Of a stretch of 64,000 bases of DNA, positions 1 through 8,392 are shown piece after piece. Below the pieces are notes generated by a model. That model saw only the letters and a program-made list of their open reading frames with translations. It was not told where the DNA came from and did not search any database. The translations under genes and the position numbers were made by a program. Position 1 is the stretch's first letter. Every line of letters begins with the position of its first letter. The stretch comes from CAYMZZ01 sp044463125. Its GTDB lineage: Bacteria > Bacteroidota > Bacteroidia > Chitinophagales > Chitinophagaceae. The DNA lies in NCBI GenBank assembly GCA_044463125.1, contig JBIQMS010000025.1, positions 4,688 through 68,687 of the forward strand, in the 5' to 3' direction.

Positions 1-1064
1 AACAAAAAGATGATAACGATGAGTGCAACAACCGCCATTTCTTCAATCAATTTTACTTTGATGTTTCCGATTGCTGCTTCAATCAGTTCACTGCGGTCGT
101 AGGCAGTTTTAAAAGAAACTCCTTCCGGCAAACCTTTCTGCACATCTTTCATTTTTTCTTTAACTGCATTGATGACTTTATCCGCATTTTCTCCGTAACG
201 CATCACCACGATGCCGCCAACCACTTCACCTTCACCGTTCTCATCAAATATGCCGAGGCGCAGATCACCACCCATTTGCACAGTGCCAATGTCTTTTACC
301 CTAACGGGAATACCGTTGTAATTACCAACTGCAACAGCTTCCAGGTCATCTTTGTTTTTTATATAACCAAGTCCCCTAATGATATATGCCATATCACTCA
401 TTTCAAATTTTCTTCCGCCCACATCATTGTTGCTCGCCTTTACCTTATTCATTACATCCATCAGGCTGATGTTGTAGAACTGCAGCTTAACAGGATCAAC
501 CACCAATTGATATTGCTTTTCAAAACCACCAAAGGAGGCCACCTCTGCCACACCGGGTACGGTTTGCAAGGCCAGTTTTATATACCAGTCCTGCAATGCC
601 CGTTGTTCGCCGAGATCAAGATTCTTAGTGTCTAAAGTATACCAGAACACATGGCCTACGCCTGTTCCATCGGGGCCAAGGGTAGGCGTAACACCATTGG
701 GTAATAACCGTTGGGCATAGTTCAGTCTTTCCAGCACCCTTGTTCTTGCCCAGTACACATCCACATCATCTTCAAAAATCACATACACAAAACTCATCCC
801 GAACATGGAAGTGCCCCTGATGTTTTTCACTTTGGGAATGCCCTGAAGATTACTTACCAATGGATAGGTAACCTGGTCTTCCATGATCTGCGGACCCCGG
901 CCCATCCATTCGGTAAAGACGATCACCTGGTTTTCGCTGAGGTCGGGGATAGCATCAATGGGGTTTTTCTTAATATTTAAAATACCCCATACAAACAACC
1001 CTGCCGCAAGCAATAAAACGATGTAGCGGTTTTTTAATGACCAGGAAATTATTTTAGGTATCAT
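1..1064 (-). CDS. CusA/CzcA-family heavy-metal efflux RND pump, N-terminal part (runs off the window)
   Basis: This is the first 354 codons of an inner-membrane RND pump that would export Cu(I)/Ag(I) or divalent metal with a periplasmic adaptor and an outer-membrane channel. The ATG lies at 1064 on the minus strand. The first transmembrane helix (about residues 12-30) is followed by the family's conserved start of the porter domain, including NPIDAIPDLSENQV, and by PDGTGVGHVFWYTL further on. The visible end, about residue 340, begins the next membrane helix. A full pump has about 1,030-1,450 residues, so most of the gene lies before position 1. It closes a minus-strand copper cluster, and cusB/cusC-like partners may lie beyond the edge. 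Family assignment is firm; the metal (Cu/Ag rather than Zn/Co) is inferred from the neighbours. Confidence 0.93.
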   Translation of the reverse strand, partial: MIPKIISWSLKNRYIVLLLAAGLFVWGILNIKKNPIDAIPDLSENQVIVFTEWMGRGPQIMEDQVTYPLVSNLQGIPKVKNIRGTSMFGMSFVYVIFEDDVDVYWARTRVLERLNYAQRLLPNGVTPTLGPDGTGVGHVFWYTLDTKNLDLGEQRALQDWYIKLALQTVPGVAEVASFGGFEKQYQLVVDPVKLQFYNISLMDVMNKVKASNNDVGGRKFEMSDMAYIIRGLGYIKNKDDLEAVAVGNYNGIPVRVKDIGTVQMGGDLRLGIFDENGEGEVVGGIVVMRYGENADKVINAVKEKMKDVQKGLPEGVSFKTAYDRSELIEAAIGNIKVKLIEEMAVVALIVIIFL

Positions 1065-1086
1065 AACTAAATGTTTGGCTTGAGAA

Positions 1087-1698
1087 TTATTTCATCATTT
1101 CTTCCACGCTGCCACAGGTCATCATCTTATCTCCGTAAAAAGGATTTTTGATGTCTTTGGTTTCACTCAGCCACATAGAACCATCATTGTACATGGGGCA
1201 ATGATCATGGTATAGCATCATCCCTGCGCCAAATGCTTTTACCATATCATACATGTCTTTGCTCATGGTTGCAAAATGTTCCCGCTGGTGGTCAATCTTA
1301 CTTTTAGAAATATGCTCCGCATGTTCTTTAAGGTCCGATTCAATATCATCATACACTTTCTTCTGACCGGCGCTCAGCAATGATTTGTCAAATGATTTCA
1401 TCGCTTCATACATTTTACCCGAAGCTGCAGCAGCTTCTGTTTCGTTACTGTTTACCAAAGCATTTTTAACAGCAAGGTAATCTGTTACCAATGTTTTGAT
1501 ATAGGTGGCAACTGCCGGATCAACGGAAGTAAATGTCGCTGCAACCATTTTTATATCCTTATCCGGTTGTGTGTTTTGCTGCATTGGCATAGTATCATGG
1601 CTCATACCCATATTATTGTCTTTTGTGGAACTATTGCTGTTGCAGGCAACGAAAAACATTGCCGTAACTGCTGTTATAATGAGAATTGTCTTTTTCAT
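1087..1698 (-). CDS. DUF3347 domain lipoprotein (copper-cluster protein), 203 aa
   Basis: A short signal ends in a lipobox (FFVACNS, Cys about residue 19), so a lipidated periplasmic or outer-membrane protein is expected. The mature part is the DUF3347 helical domain: VTDYLAVKNALVNSN, then HISKSKIDHQREHFATMSK, and a C-terminal YHDHCPMYNDGSMWLSE motif with conserved His, Cys and Met that suit copper binding. This is the first of three DUF3347 paralogues in this cluster (others at 6162 and 6778). It lies 22 bp upstream of the RND pump on the same strand and 20 bp after the heavy-metal-binding-domain gene, so it is probably co-transcribed. In CusB-like adaptors the same domain occurs fused at the C-terminus; here it is free-standing. 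The biochemical role is not established. Confidence 0.85.
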   Translation of the reverse strand: MKKTILIITAVTAMFFVACNSNSSTKDNNMGMSHDTMPMQQNTQPDKDIKMVAATFTSVDPAVATYIKTLVTDYLAVKNALVNSNETEAAAASGKMYEAMKSFDKSLLSAGQKKVYDDIESDLKEHAEHISKSKIDHQREHFATMSKDMYDMVKAFGAGMMLYHDHCPMYNDGSMWLSETKDIKNPFYGDKMMTCGSVEEMMK

Positions 1699-1718
1699 TT
1701 GTTTACTGTTTTAGTTGA

Positions 1719-2054
1719 TTAATGTTTGTGATTGGAATGGTCGTCCTTTTGTTCTTTTAAAGCCATGCCGCATTTCGGGCATTTTCCGGGCTTATCGTAT
1801 GTTTTATCCCCTTCGCATTTCATGGGGCAGCTATAAGCTACAGTGGCTTGCTCCTTTTCTTTCAGATCCATGCCACATTTGGAACATTTACCCGGCTTGT
1901 CGCTGGTTACATCGGGGTGCATGGGACAACTGTACTTCATCATCTCCATTTTTTGCTTCTGTGTTTTTGATTTTTGTTTAGTGCTGTCCTGTGCAAACAG
2001 GGAAACAGAAAGGATGGTTAAGGCTGCCATCATCAGCATTTTAATTGCTTTCAT
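1719..2054 (-). CDS. Exported heavy-metal-binding-domain protein with two CxxCGM modules, 111 aa
   Basis: An N-terminal signal peptide (about residues 1-21) is followed by a Lys/Gln-rich linker and two copies of the small heavy-metal-binding domain: YSCPMHPDVTSDKPGKCSKC-GM and YSCPMKCEGDKTYDKPGKCP-KCGM. Each copy supplies an N-terminal Cys-Pro-Met and a CxxCGM pair. The tail is His-rich (DDHSNHKH). The likely role is periplasmic copper or other soft-metal binding or delivery to the efflux pump. It precedes the DUF3347 gene at 1698 by 20 bp on the same strand, so the two are probably one transcript with the RND gene. The domain is often found fused to CusB-type adaptors; here it stands alone and is duplicated. 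Confidence 0.85.
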   Translation of the reverse strand: MKAIKMLMMAALTILSVSLFAQDSTKQKSKTQKQKMEMMKYSCPMHPDVTSDKPGKCSKCGMDLKEKEQATVAYSCPMKCEGDKTYDKPGKCPKCGMALKEQKDDHSNHKH

Positions 2055-2155
2055 TTTGATATAATTTAAGTATATAGTAATTGAAGAATATCCGGCATAC
2101 AGAAATGCCGATAGCCCGACAAATCATTTGCCTGGCTCACAAAGGGGAAAATAAT

Positions 2156-2554
2156 CTAAATGCGAAAAACGCAGTTGCGGATATAAACAGGTACAGCCTG
2201 CGTTCGGGGAGGAGAATTGCTGTTTGGGTTTTCTTCTGTTACAGACGTTATGGGTGTAAATGGTATCTCAATATAATCAACTACAAGGGCTATGCCCTGC
2301 ATGAGATTAAACTGAAAATTGGATTCAGTAATTTTTTGGTCGGAACTGTTCTTTAAATATTTCTGTTCATCCTTACAGCAGCCGTTGTCTTTCTTATCCG
2401 ATTTTTCCATGCCGCACTTACCGCAGGTTTTGGATTGCTTATCACCCAAACCCCAATCGGCCAGCTTACCCATGCAATAATGCATGTGTATGGTGGCACC
2501 CGAAGAAGTGCCCAAATACAAAACGGCTAATATGGCTGCTATGAACTTTTTCAT
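2156..2554 (-). CDS. Small exported HYC_CC_PP-family protein, 132 aa
   Basis: The signal peptide (about 1-20) is followed by IHMHYCMGKLADWGLG, then CGKCGMEKSDKKDNGCC and a C-terminal stretch beginning NSNSPPR. This matches the small Bacteroidota family named after its HYC, CC and PP motifs, commonly found in copper and metal clusters. The Cys/His distribution suggests a periplasmic metal-binding role, but the function is not known to me. It has its own promoter (CAA...CAAAAGTA read on the minus strand as TTG-N18-TACTTTTG, 2569-2597), placing it at the head of the transcript running to the RND gene. The related protein at 7416-7847 shares the CC and PPF elements. Confidence 0.75.
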   Translation of the reverse strand: MKKFIAAILAVLYLGTSSGATIHMHYCMGKLADWGLGDKQSKTCGKCGMEKSDKKDNGCCKDEQKYLKNSSDQKITESNFQFNLMQGIALVVDYIEIPFTPITSVTEENPNSNSPPRTQAVPVYIRNCVFRI

Positions 2555-3113
2555 TTAAAAGTGCGGGACAAAAGTATTGTTATTTTGCCTTAATCAATCT
2601 AAATATTATTATTAATGTTATATTTTTAGATAGCATTCAACTACTTGTAACCGGCATTGGCTGAATTTTCCACAATAGCAGTAATTAGTAAAAAGACCCC
2701 CGGTGTAACCGTAATCAGCAGCATTGCTTAATGGCATTTTCAAGTCCTCTGTATGTGCCTCAAAACTAACTTGCCAGTGTTGACTGACATCTGATTTGAA
2801 TTAATAGGCGGATTGATTCTAATCAGATTCACAGGCAAGGGTCAGATATGCTTTTAGAAAATACAACAAATTAAGTTTTGAATGAACGAAAAATGTAGCA
2901 ATCGTTGCCATGCACTATTCTTCATCGCTCGTCAAAAGAAAACCGAAAAAAACGGGTATATAAGACCGCTTAATCATTGTGCATAATAGTGTCGAATAAT
3001 TTAACGAAAATCAATCATTGTAAATTACCCTGATGTTTTTGTTGTGTTGCATAAATATGTTTAAAGAACATCATTAGCTTAAATACCGGTTATTTCGGGT
3101 GCCTTTATTCATT
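2555..3113. other. 559-bp non-coding gap with an imperfect inverted repeat
   Basis: No credible gene is seen. The stretch holds the promoter at 2569-2597 and an imperfect inverted repeat at 2770-2839: left arm CTTGCCAGTG plus ATCTGATTTGAAT, right arm ATTCTAATCAGAT plus TCACAGGCAAG. The repeat has no flanking U-tract near the multicopper oxidase stop at 3114, so a simple terminator is doubtful; a decayed small transposable element is possible. Confidence 0.5.
2569..2597 (-). promoter_or_regulatory. Bacteroidota-type promoter for the 2156-2554 gene
   Basis: Read on the minus strand this is TTG, an 18-base spacer, then TACTTTTG, an exact match to the TAnnTTTG -7 element of the Bacteroidota primary sigma factor. 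The -7 box ends about 15 bases before the ATG at 2554, giving a very short leader. Confidence 0.55.
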
Positions 3114-5498
3114 TTAATAAGTAATTGTCAACCCTGCACCATAGCCCATATCACTATCGTAGTGTGTGGAGAGGGAAACATATTTCGTGAGGATATATCT
3201 CAAACCTGCAGCATACTCCTTATCGGTATTGACCATCCAGTTAAACCGCAGGCGGGGCGTTACCGAAATATCCTCCCGGGATAGCTGGAATCTAAATTTC
3301 CCGTTACCATCCACTCTCAGATCTGCCACTGTAAGTGTCGGTAAGACGTAGGCTATACCCGCCGTTATGGTTTTTCTGTTTAGCTTATTGCTGGCCTGTC
3401 CAAACCAGTTTTTTTCCTCGTTGCCAAACAGGTTTTTGGGGCCGCCTTCTATCTTGTAATGATAATCAAACCCGATATACGGGAACCACCATTGCATACG
3501 TCCCAGGTAGCGGCCGATCATTGTTTCACTTTCGTATCCGTGTTTGTCGTGGTAACCCAGGTGCCACAAGGTACTTATCTGCCAACGGGTGTTGGCCAGC
3601 ATAAAATTTCCGTCGCTTCCATTGCTTTCAATGCCCACCCGTCCCATTGCGTGCAGCATATTGCCTTCACGGAAAAGCTTGCGCTGTGCCAGATTCGGAT
3701 CAGTGATCTCAGGTGCCGAAGCTGTATCAACATTTGTATAACTGAATACTCTGCCCATGCCGCTCATCATGTGATACAGGATATGGCAATGGAAAAACCA
3801 GTTGCCGCTTGTATTGGCGGCAAATTCGATGGTATCTCTTTCCATCGGCATAATGTCCAGCACATTTTTAAGGGGTGCATATTCTCCCTGCCCGTTCAAT
3901 ACCCTGAAATCATGACCATGCAGGTGCATGGGGTGACGCATCATGCTGTTATTATAAAAAATGATCCGCACGTTTTCTCCTTTTTTGATCAGGATTTTAT
4001 CGGCTTCTGACAATACTTTATTGTCAAGGCTCCATACATAACGATTCATATTACCGGTTAACTCAAATTCCAGCTCTTTTACAGGGCCGGGCGGCAATAC
4101 AGTTTTATATGGCGACCGCAACATGTCATAATTGAGCGTAACGATATCCCCACCTGATCCGCCCATGTTCATATTTTGCATATTGTCGTGACCATTCATA
4201 TCCATTTCTTTCATGCTTTCACCTTGCTTGTTGTCCTTTTTCCTTTTTGTTTGTTCCGGCCCGGTAATTTCAGGATACATGACGGTGTTCATATCCATCT
4301 GTTGGTTTTGCATCACCATGCCTTCCATTTCGATCATATTGCCTTTCATGTCCATCATATCATTCATCATTTTCATGCCGGCGAAATATTTTAGTTTAGG
4401 CAATTTCGCTGCCGGAGCCTCTTCACCGCTTCCCAGCCATAGGGAGGCAGACCCGGTACGATCCTCCGGTGTAGCCAAAAACTCGTAGCTCTTGTTATCA
4501 GGGATCGTAACCACCACGTCATAGGTTTCGGACACCCCGATGATCAGCCGGTCCACCTCTACCGGCTCGACATCATTTCCGTCATTGGCAACGACAGTAA
4601 TTTTTCCGCCCGACCAGGTAAGCCAGAAATAAGAAGAAGCGCCGCCATTGGCAATCCGCAACCGGACCTTGTCACCCGCCTTAAATTGCGATTGCTGGCT
4701 TTGAGTCTTCCCGTTGATCAAAAACCGGTCATACGCCACATCGCTTACATCCATGGCATTCATCCGCTTCCATTCATTGGTGAGCTTTGTTTTCAGGTTA
4801 CCGCTTTTGATGGCCTCTGCGTAGCTTTGAGTCGTGCCTTTTTTAATAGCGAACCAGTCGGTAGCAGCGTGTAAGCTGCGGTCAATTTCTTTGGGATTCA
4901 TATCTGCCCAGTCACTCAGCACCAAGGGGATAGTGGGCAGGTCGTCAATGCCCGGCCTGAACGTGCTGTCATCGCTTCTTTTGTTGAGGATCAGGGAACC
5001 ATACATACCTATTTGTTCCTGTAATCCAAAATGACTATGATACCAGTGTGTACCATTTTGAATGACCGGGAACTTGTATAAATAAGTGGAATGCGGGGGA
5101 ATGGGCATTTGGGTAATATAAGGAACGCCATCCATCCTGTTAGGTACAAATAATCCATGCCAGTGAAGCCCGGTAGGCTCATTTAACTCGTTGTGTACAT
5201 AAATTTCTGCCGTATCACCTTCGGTAAACGTTAGGATAGGCATCGGAATTTGCCCGTTCACTGCAATGGCACGCTTGTTTTTTCCTGTAAAGTTTATAAT
5301 CGTGTCCCTGATATATAAGTCGTAACGCACGGTTTCAGGCCGGCCCTTTTCTTTTTTTGTGATCGTCAAAGGCATGCTTTTTATTTCGTCTTTGTGTTGT
5401 GAACTATCTTTTTCCTTCCTATTCATGCCCGGCATTTTCTGCGCATATAAAAGGGCGCTGCCTGTAATCATGAACAACATCATCGTAATCTTTTTCAT
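3114..5498 (-). CDS. Multicopper oxidase (CopA-like) with Met-rich insert fused to a C-terminal CopB-like beta-barrel, 794 aa
   Basis: This protein probably oxidises Cu(I) to Cu(II) outside the cytoplasm. A signal peptide (about 1-19, ending LLYAQK) is followed by cupredoxin domains with the copper ligands visible in order: HWHGLF, HWYHSHFG, HPMHLHGHDF and WFFHCHILYHMM. Between about residues 375 and 450 is a Met-rich insert (MKMMNDMMDMKGNM and more), typical of cuprous oxidases. After the last cupredoxin motif (about 600) the sequence does not stop but continues about 170 residues as alternating aromatic/charged strands (WWFPYIGFDYHYKIEG ... YGAGLTITY) ending in an aromatic, like the CopB/PcoB outer-membrane barrel. 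In many bacteria CopA and CopB are separate adjacent genes, so this looks like a fusion. ATG at 5498 gives a proper signal peptide. Confidence 0.88.
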   Translation of the reverse strand: MKKITMMLFMITGSALLYAQKMPGMNRKEKDSSQHKDEIKSMPLTITKKEKGRPETVRYDLYIRDTIINFTGKNKRAIAVNGQIPMPILTFTEGDTAEIYVHNELNEPTGLHWHGLFVPNRMDGVPYITQMPIPPHSTYLYKFPVIQNGTHWYHSHFGLQEQIGMYGSLILNKRSDDSTFRPGIDDLPTIPLVLSDWADMNPKEIDRSLHAATDWFAIKKGTTQSYAEAIKSGNLKTKLTNEWKRMNAMDVSDVAYDRFLINGKTQSQQSQFKAGDKVRLRIANGGASSYFWLTWSGGKITVVANDGNDVEPVEVDRLIIGVSETYDVVVTIPDNKSYEFLATPEDRTGSASLWLGSGEEAPAAKLPKLKYFAGMKMMNDMMDMKGNMIEMEGMVMQNQQMDMNTVMYPEITGPEQTKRKKDNKQGESMKEMDMNGHDNMQNMNMGGSGGDIVTLNYDMLRSPYKTVLPPGPVKELEFELTGNMNRYVWSLDNKVLSEADKILIKKGENVRIIFYNNSMMRHPMHLHGHDFRVLNGQGEYAPLKNVLDIMPMERDTIEFAANTSGNWFFHCHILYHMMSGMGRVFSYTNVDTASAPEITDPNLAQRKLFREGNMLHAMGRVGIESNGSDGNFMLANTRWQISTLWHLGYHDKHGYESETMIGRYLGRMQWWFPYIGFDYHYKIEGGPKNLFGNEEKNWFGQASNKLNRKTITAGIAYVLPTLTVADLRVDGNGKFRFQLSREDISVTPRLRFNWMVNTDKEYAAGLRYILTKYVSLSTHYDSDMGYGAGLTITY

Positions 5499-5695
5499 CT
5501 GTCAATTTTTATTGTTTTTTAGCCAGATGGAACTTACCATGATAAAATTTTCACTACCCTTCTATGATTTAATGAAAAGGTTATCATGGCCGTTTCATTG
5601 TTCCAATATTTTATTTGCAGCAATCTTTTTTTCGGATAAAGATTGCTTTGAAAATTCGCTTTATTATTCGCATGATTTTTTTCATGGTTCTTTTA

Positions 5696-6157
5696 TCATT
5701 CAGCCTGCAAACTGTCGGCTGTTTTGTTCATCCAGTCAATTAGAAATTTTTTTTGAGTATCTGACAACCGGGCCTCTTTATGCATTATTTTGTAAGACCG
5801 CAAAGGCATTTCTCCATCCCTGATTTGATTGGCGATGCCTTTTAGCTTGCTGATCCGTCTGCGGCCGGTATAGTCTCCAAATTCATTAAAATTCAATTGC
5901 TCCTTTCCGTTCTTAATGTGCCTTGCCATGATCCATCCAATTGGCTGAATGTTGGTGTACCACGGGTAACGGGTATTGTTGCTGTGGCAGTCATAACAGG
6001 CTTTTTGAAGAACGGACTGCACTCCCATCGGCACCCGATAAACTTTTGTGAAGTCTGCTGGTGAAGCCTGCCCGTTTATATTACGGGCAGGCCGGATAAA
6101 CTGTATCATCACAAATGCCAGTAACAGCGCTATCAAGATTTTTTTGACAGGTCGCAT
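5696..6157 (-). CDS. Haem-binding-domain protein with CxxCH, 153 aa
   Basis: A single N-terminal membrane anchor (about residues 5-22) is followed by an exported domain with one covalent-haem motif CYDCHSNNTRYPWY (CxxCH), then the family signature WYTNIQPIGWIMARHI and a distal Met (GEMPLRSY) that could be the second axial ligand. This matches the short 'haem-bd' cytochrome-like family of Bacteroidota. It lies 5 bp after the DUF3347 gene at 6162 and upstream of the multicopper oxidase on the same strand, so an electron-transfer or redox role in periplasmic copper handling is plausible but inferred. Start ATG 6157. Confidence 0.82.
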   Translation of the reverse strand: MRPVKKILIALLLAFVMIQFIRPARNINGQASPADFTKVYRVPMGVQSVLQKACYDCHSNNTRYPWYTNIQPIGWIMARHIKNGKEQLNFNEFGDYTGRRRISKLKGIANQIRDGEMPLRSYKIMHKEARLSDTQKKFLIDWMNKTADSLQAE

Positions 6158-6161
6158 CGGG

Positions 6162-6743
6162 TTACTTTAATTCTTCTTTCATAGAACCACAGGTGGGTGA
6201 AGATTTACCCATGTATGGATTCTTAATTTCTTTGACCTCGCTGATCCAGATAGCGCCCTTATTGTCATTGGCCATAGGGCAAAAATCCTTGTATAAAATC
6301 TGCCCTCCGGTGCCGAATGTTTTGATCAGATCTGCGACATCTTTACTCAGCATCACAAAATGCTCCCGCTGGTGCTCCAGTTTATCCGAATTTTCACTGA
6401 TATGTTCGGCGTTTTCCTTCAGATCGGGTTCTATATCTGCGTACAATTTTTTCTGATCGGGTCTAAATGCCGACTGATCGATTTTACTGATAGCTTCTAC
6501 CATTTTTTTAGCTGCTCCGGCGGCTTCATTTCCGTTGTCATTCGCCAGCGCATTTTTCAATTGAAGATACTCCTGAGTAATATCGCTGACTGGTGTACCG
6601 GTTGATGTATTTCCCGGGTTACCTGTTGTCGTTACTTCCGATGAGTCTGTATGTTGATCGGTCTTTGCCTTTCCGGTCTGGCCATTATTGCAGGCGCCCA
6701 GGGAAAAAGCTGCGAGTACAATGCTCAGAATTGTAATTTTCAT
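6162..6743 (-). CDS. DUF3347 domain lipoprotein, second paralogue, 193 aa
   Basis: The lipobox LGACNNG near residue 18 marks a lipoprotein. A Ser/Thr/Gly-rich linker (about 20-55) leads to the DUF3347 domain: EYLQLKNALANDN, HISENSDKLEHQREHFVMLS, and ILYKDFCPMANDNKGAIWIS with the conserved Cys-Pro-Met. It is close in layout to the 1087-1698 protein, which suggests duplication within the cluster. It sits between the third paralogue (34 bp upstream) and the haem-binding-domain gene (4 bp downstream), all on the minus strand and probably one operon. Copper binding is inferred from the motif and context. Confidence 0.83.
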   Translation of the reverse strand: MKITILSIVLAAFSLGACNNGQTGKAKTDQHTDSSEVTTTGNPGNTSTGTPVSDITQEYLQLKNALANDNGNEAAGAAKKMVEAISKIDQSAFRPDQKKLYADIEPDLKENAEHISENSDKLEHQREHFVMLSKDVADLIKTFGTGGQILYKDFCPMANDNKGAIWISEVKEIKNPYMGKSSPTCGSMKEELK

Positions 6744-6777
6744 GATTTTCAGAATTTGTGTGTTCTCGATATTTTAG

Positions 6778-7305
6778 TTAGAATGTTTCTTTCACCTGGC
6801 CGCAGGTCAGCATCGAACTTCCAAAGTAAGGATTCTTAATAGCCTTTTCCGCTGATAGCCAGTAGGCCTTTTTCATGGGGCAATAGGCTTCATAAACGGG
6901 CTTGGTTGACAGTTTCGCTCCTTTCGCCAGGGTGATCATATTGGCCGAGAAAGCAGCAAAGTGTTCCCGTTGGTGGCTGAGTTCTTTTGTTCCGGCAATA
7001 TGCTTTGCATCTTCGGCCAATTTATCCTTTACCGGCATAAAGGCTTTCATTTCTTCATCAGGCAATGTCTTCATGTCAATATTGGCAATAGCCTTGACAA
7101 ACTCATCTGCTTTGCTGGCCGCAACATTTGCATCGCCGCTTACCAACGAATTTTTGATGTCGTAATACAAGGTAAGGAGCCCCGGTAATGAGGATTGGTT
7201 AGCCTTTGCAACAACTGTTATGTTGTTTGAGGTCTTGCTATTTTCTGCCTTTACAGAAAAGCCAAAAGTGGCAAGTACAATGGCTGAAATAATGAACGTT
7301 TTCAT
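6778..7305 (-). CDS. DUF3347 domain exported protein, third paralogue, 175 aa
   Basis: This copy has a cleavable signal peptide (ending about residue 20, FSVKAENS) instead of a lipobox, so it should be soluble in the periplasm, unlike its two lipoprotein paralogues. The domain elements are YYDIKNSLVSGDANVAA, ELSHQREHFAAFSANM and VYEAYCPMKKAYWLSAEKAI followed by NPYFGSSMLTCG. The conserved Cys-Pro-Met and the final Cys are retained. It is the first gene of the run 7305-3114 on the minus strand. Having both lipidated and soluble versions could let the cell hold copper at two sites; that is inference. Confidence 0.82.
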   Translation of the reverse strand: MKTFIISAIVLATFGFSVKAENSKTSNNITVVAKANQSSLPGLLTLYYDIKNSLVSGDANVAASKADEFVKAIANIDMKTLPDEEMKAFMPVKDKLAEDAKHIAGTKELSHQREHFAAFSANMITLAKGAKLSTKPVYEAYCPMKKAYWLSAEKAIKNPYFGSSMLTCGQVKETF

Positions 7306-7415
7306 TTTATTTTATTTAATAGTTGAGTAAATAATGTCGTGTCCCGCATGCTCACCATGTAACTTAGGCGCATGGGGTATTCATGGTAGTATGAGCCTAC
7401 CAGCAGAAAGTAAAA

Positions 7416-7847
7416 TCAAATCTGGAAGGAACGAATGGACACACGTATGTCCCGCAAGAAGGGAGGATGACTTCGGGCAAACCATTTTAAATCAGTCCCC
7501 GTCTGTGGCAGTTGTGAGCAATAAATGTCATTGAAAGCGGCAACAAAAGCCAATGAAATTTCCGGATGAACCAGCGTAACCTGTTGCGGCACTGATTTAT
7601 CCGTATGCAATATCTTAATTACAGAATCATTGCAGCAATTTCCCTTTTCATGCTCATGCTTTTTCTTTTCGTGATGATGCATTTTACCATCAGGATGAAC
7701 ATGAGTCATAATTGCCTCGTCGTGGTGATGATCTGAATTGAAACCCATATCCACGCCAATTGAGCAGGCAAAACTGATCATCGTGTTGAACGAGAAAACG
7801 ATCAACAGCGCCAATGCTTTGAATTGTATGGATAATTTAGAACTCAC
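7416..7847 (-). CDS. His-rich exported protein, HYC_CC_PP-like, 143 aa
   Basis: An N-terminal hydrophobic segment (about 8-27, FSFNTMISFA) acts as signal. It is followed by a strongly His-rich part (SDHHHDEAIMTHVHPDGKMH and HHEKKKHEHEKGNCC) suited to metal binding, a CC pair and a C-terminal HPPFLRDIRVSIRSFQI. The CC and PPF elements and the length resemble the HYC_CC_PP family member at 2156-2554, though the HYC motif is replaced by ACSIG. Probably a periplasmic metal sponge or chaperone. It stands 111 bp upstream of the DUF3347 gene, same strand. Function unproven. Confidence 0.7.
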   Translation of the reverse strand: MSSKLSIQFKALALLIVFSFNTMISFACSIGVDMGFNSDHHHDEAIMTHVHPDGKMHHHEKKKHEHEKGNCCNDSVIKILHTDKSVPQQVTLVHPEISLAFVAAFNDIYCSQLPQTGTDLKWFARSHPPFLRDIRVSIRSFQI

Positions 7848-8125
7848 CTGGTATCAAAGTTCGAATGCAAATATAAAGCCGGTTTCAAATCCGGGTTTAC
7901 AAAATTCCGGAAATTCGTTGTAAAATTTTGAGGTTTAACATATCACTGCACATAACCTGACAGGAAAATCAAGATCCTGAAATGCTTTGATCAATCGTTT
8001 CTTGACTTATTGTCAACGGCAGATACAAGAAATTAGTTTCGGGAATATATCCATATAATCCTCACGTGTTTCAGCCATGCAAAGAACCGGGACGATGCCC
8101 GGTTAATACCTAGTGATCCGGGTGG

Positions 8126-8341
8126 TTAATCTATCCTTTCCGCCTTAAACCCTACCTTCTTCACAGCCTGAACAATTTGCTCTTCCGTTACCGCATCGGC
8201 TGCTGTAACAGTCAGGATCTTATCAGGATTTTGCGTATCAACTTCCCATTTGTCTTCACCAATTGCTGCATTTAGCGCCGGAGTTACTTTGGCCACACAG
8301 CCCGAACAATTAATGGTTGTCTTAAATTTCTGAGTTTCCAT
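8126..8341 (-). CDS. Small HMA-domain protein (CopZ-like copper chaperone), 71 aa
   Basis: The whole protein is one heavy-metal-associated ferredoxin-like domain with the metal loop INCSGCVAKV (CxxC at about residues 12-15) and the typical C-terminal helix ending VGFKAERID. Cytosolic copper chaperones of this size hand Cu(I) to P1B ATPases or regulators. It starts 51 bp downstream of the copA stop on the same strand, so it is very likely co-transcribed with the ATPase. The Met before Cys that is usual (MxCxxC) is Asn here, a small departure. Confidence 0.87.
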   Translation of the reverse strand: METQKFKTTINCSGCVAKVTPALNAAIGEDKWEVDTQNPDKILTVTAADAVTEEQIVQAVKKVGFKAERID

Positions 8342-8392
8342 GCTATTTGTTTTTAATTTTAGATTAGTAGAAATATTTTCTTTCTGTATAAT

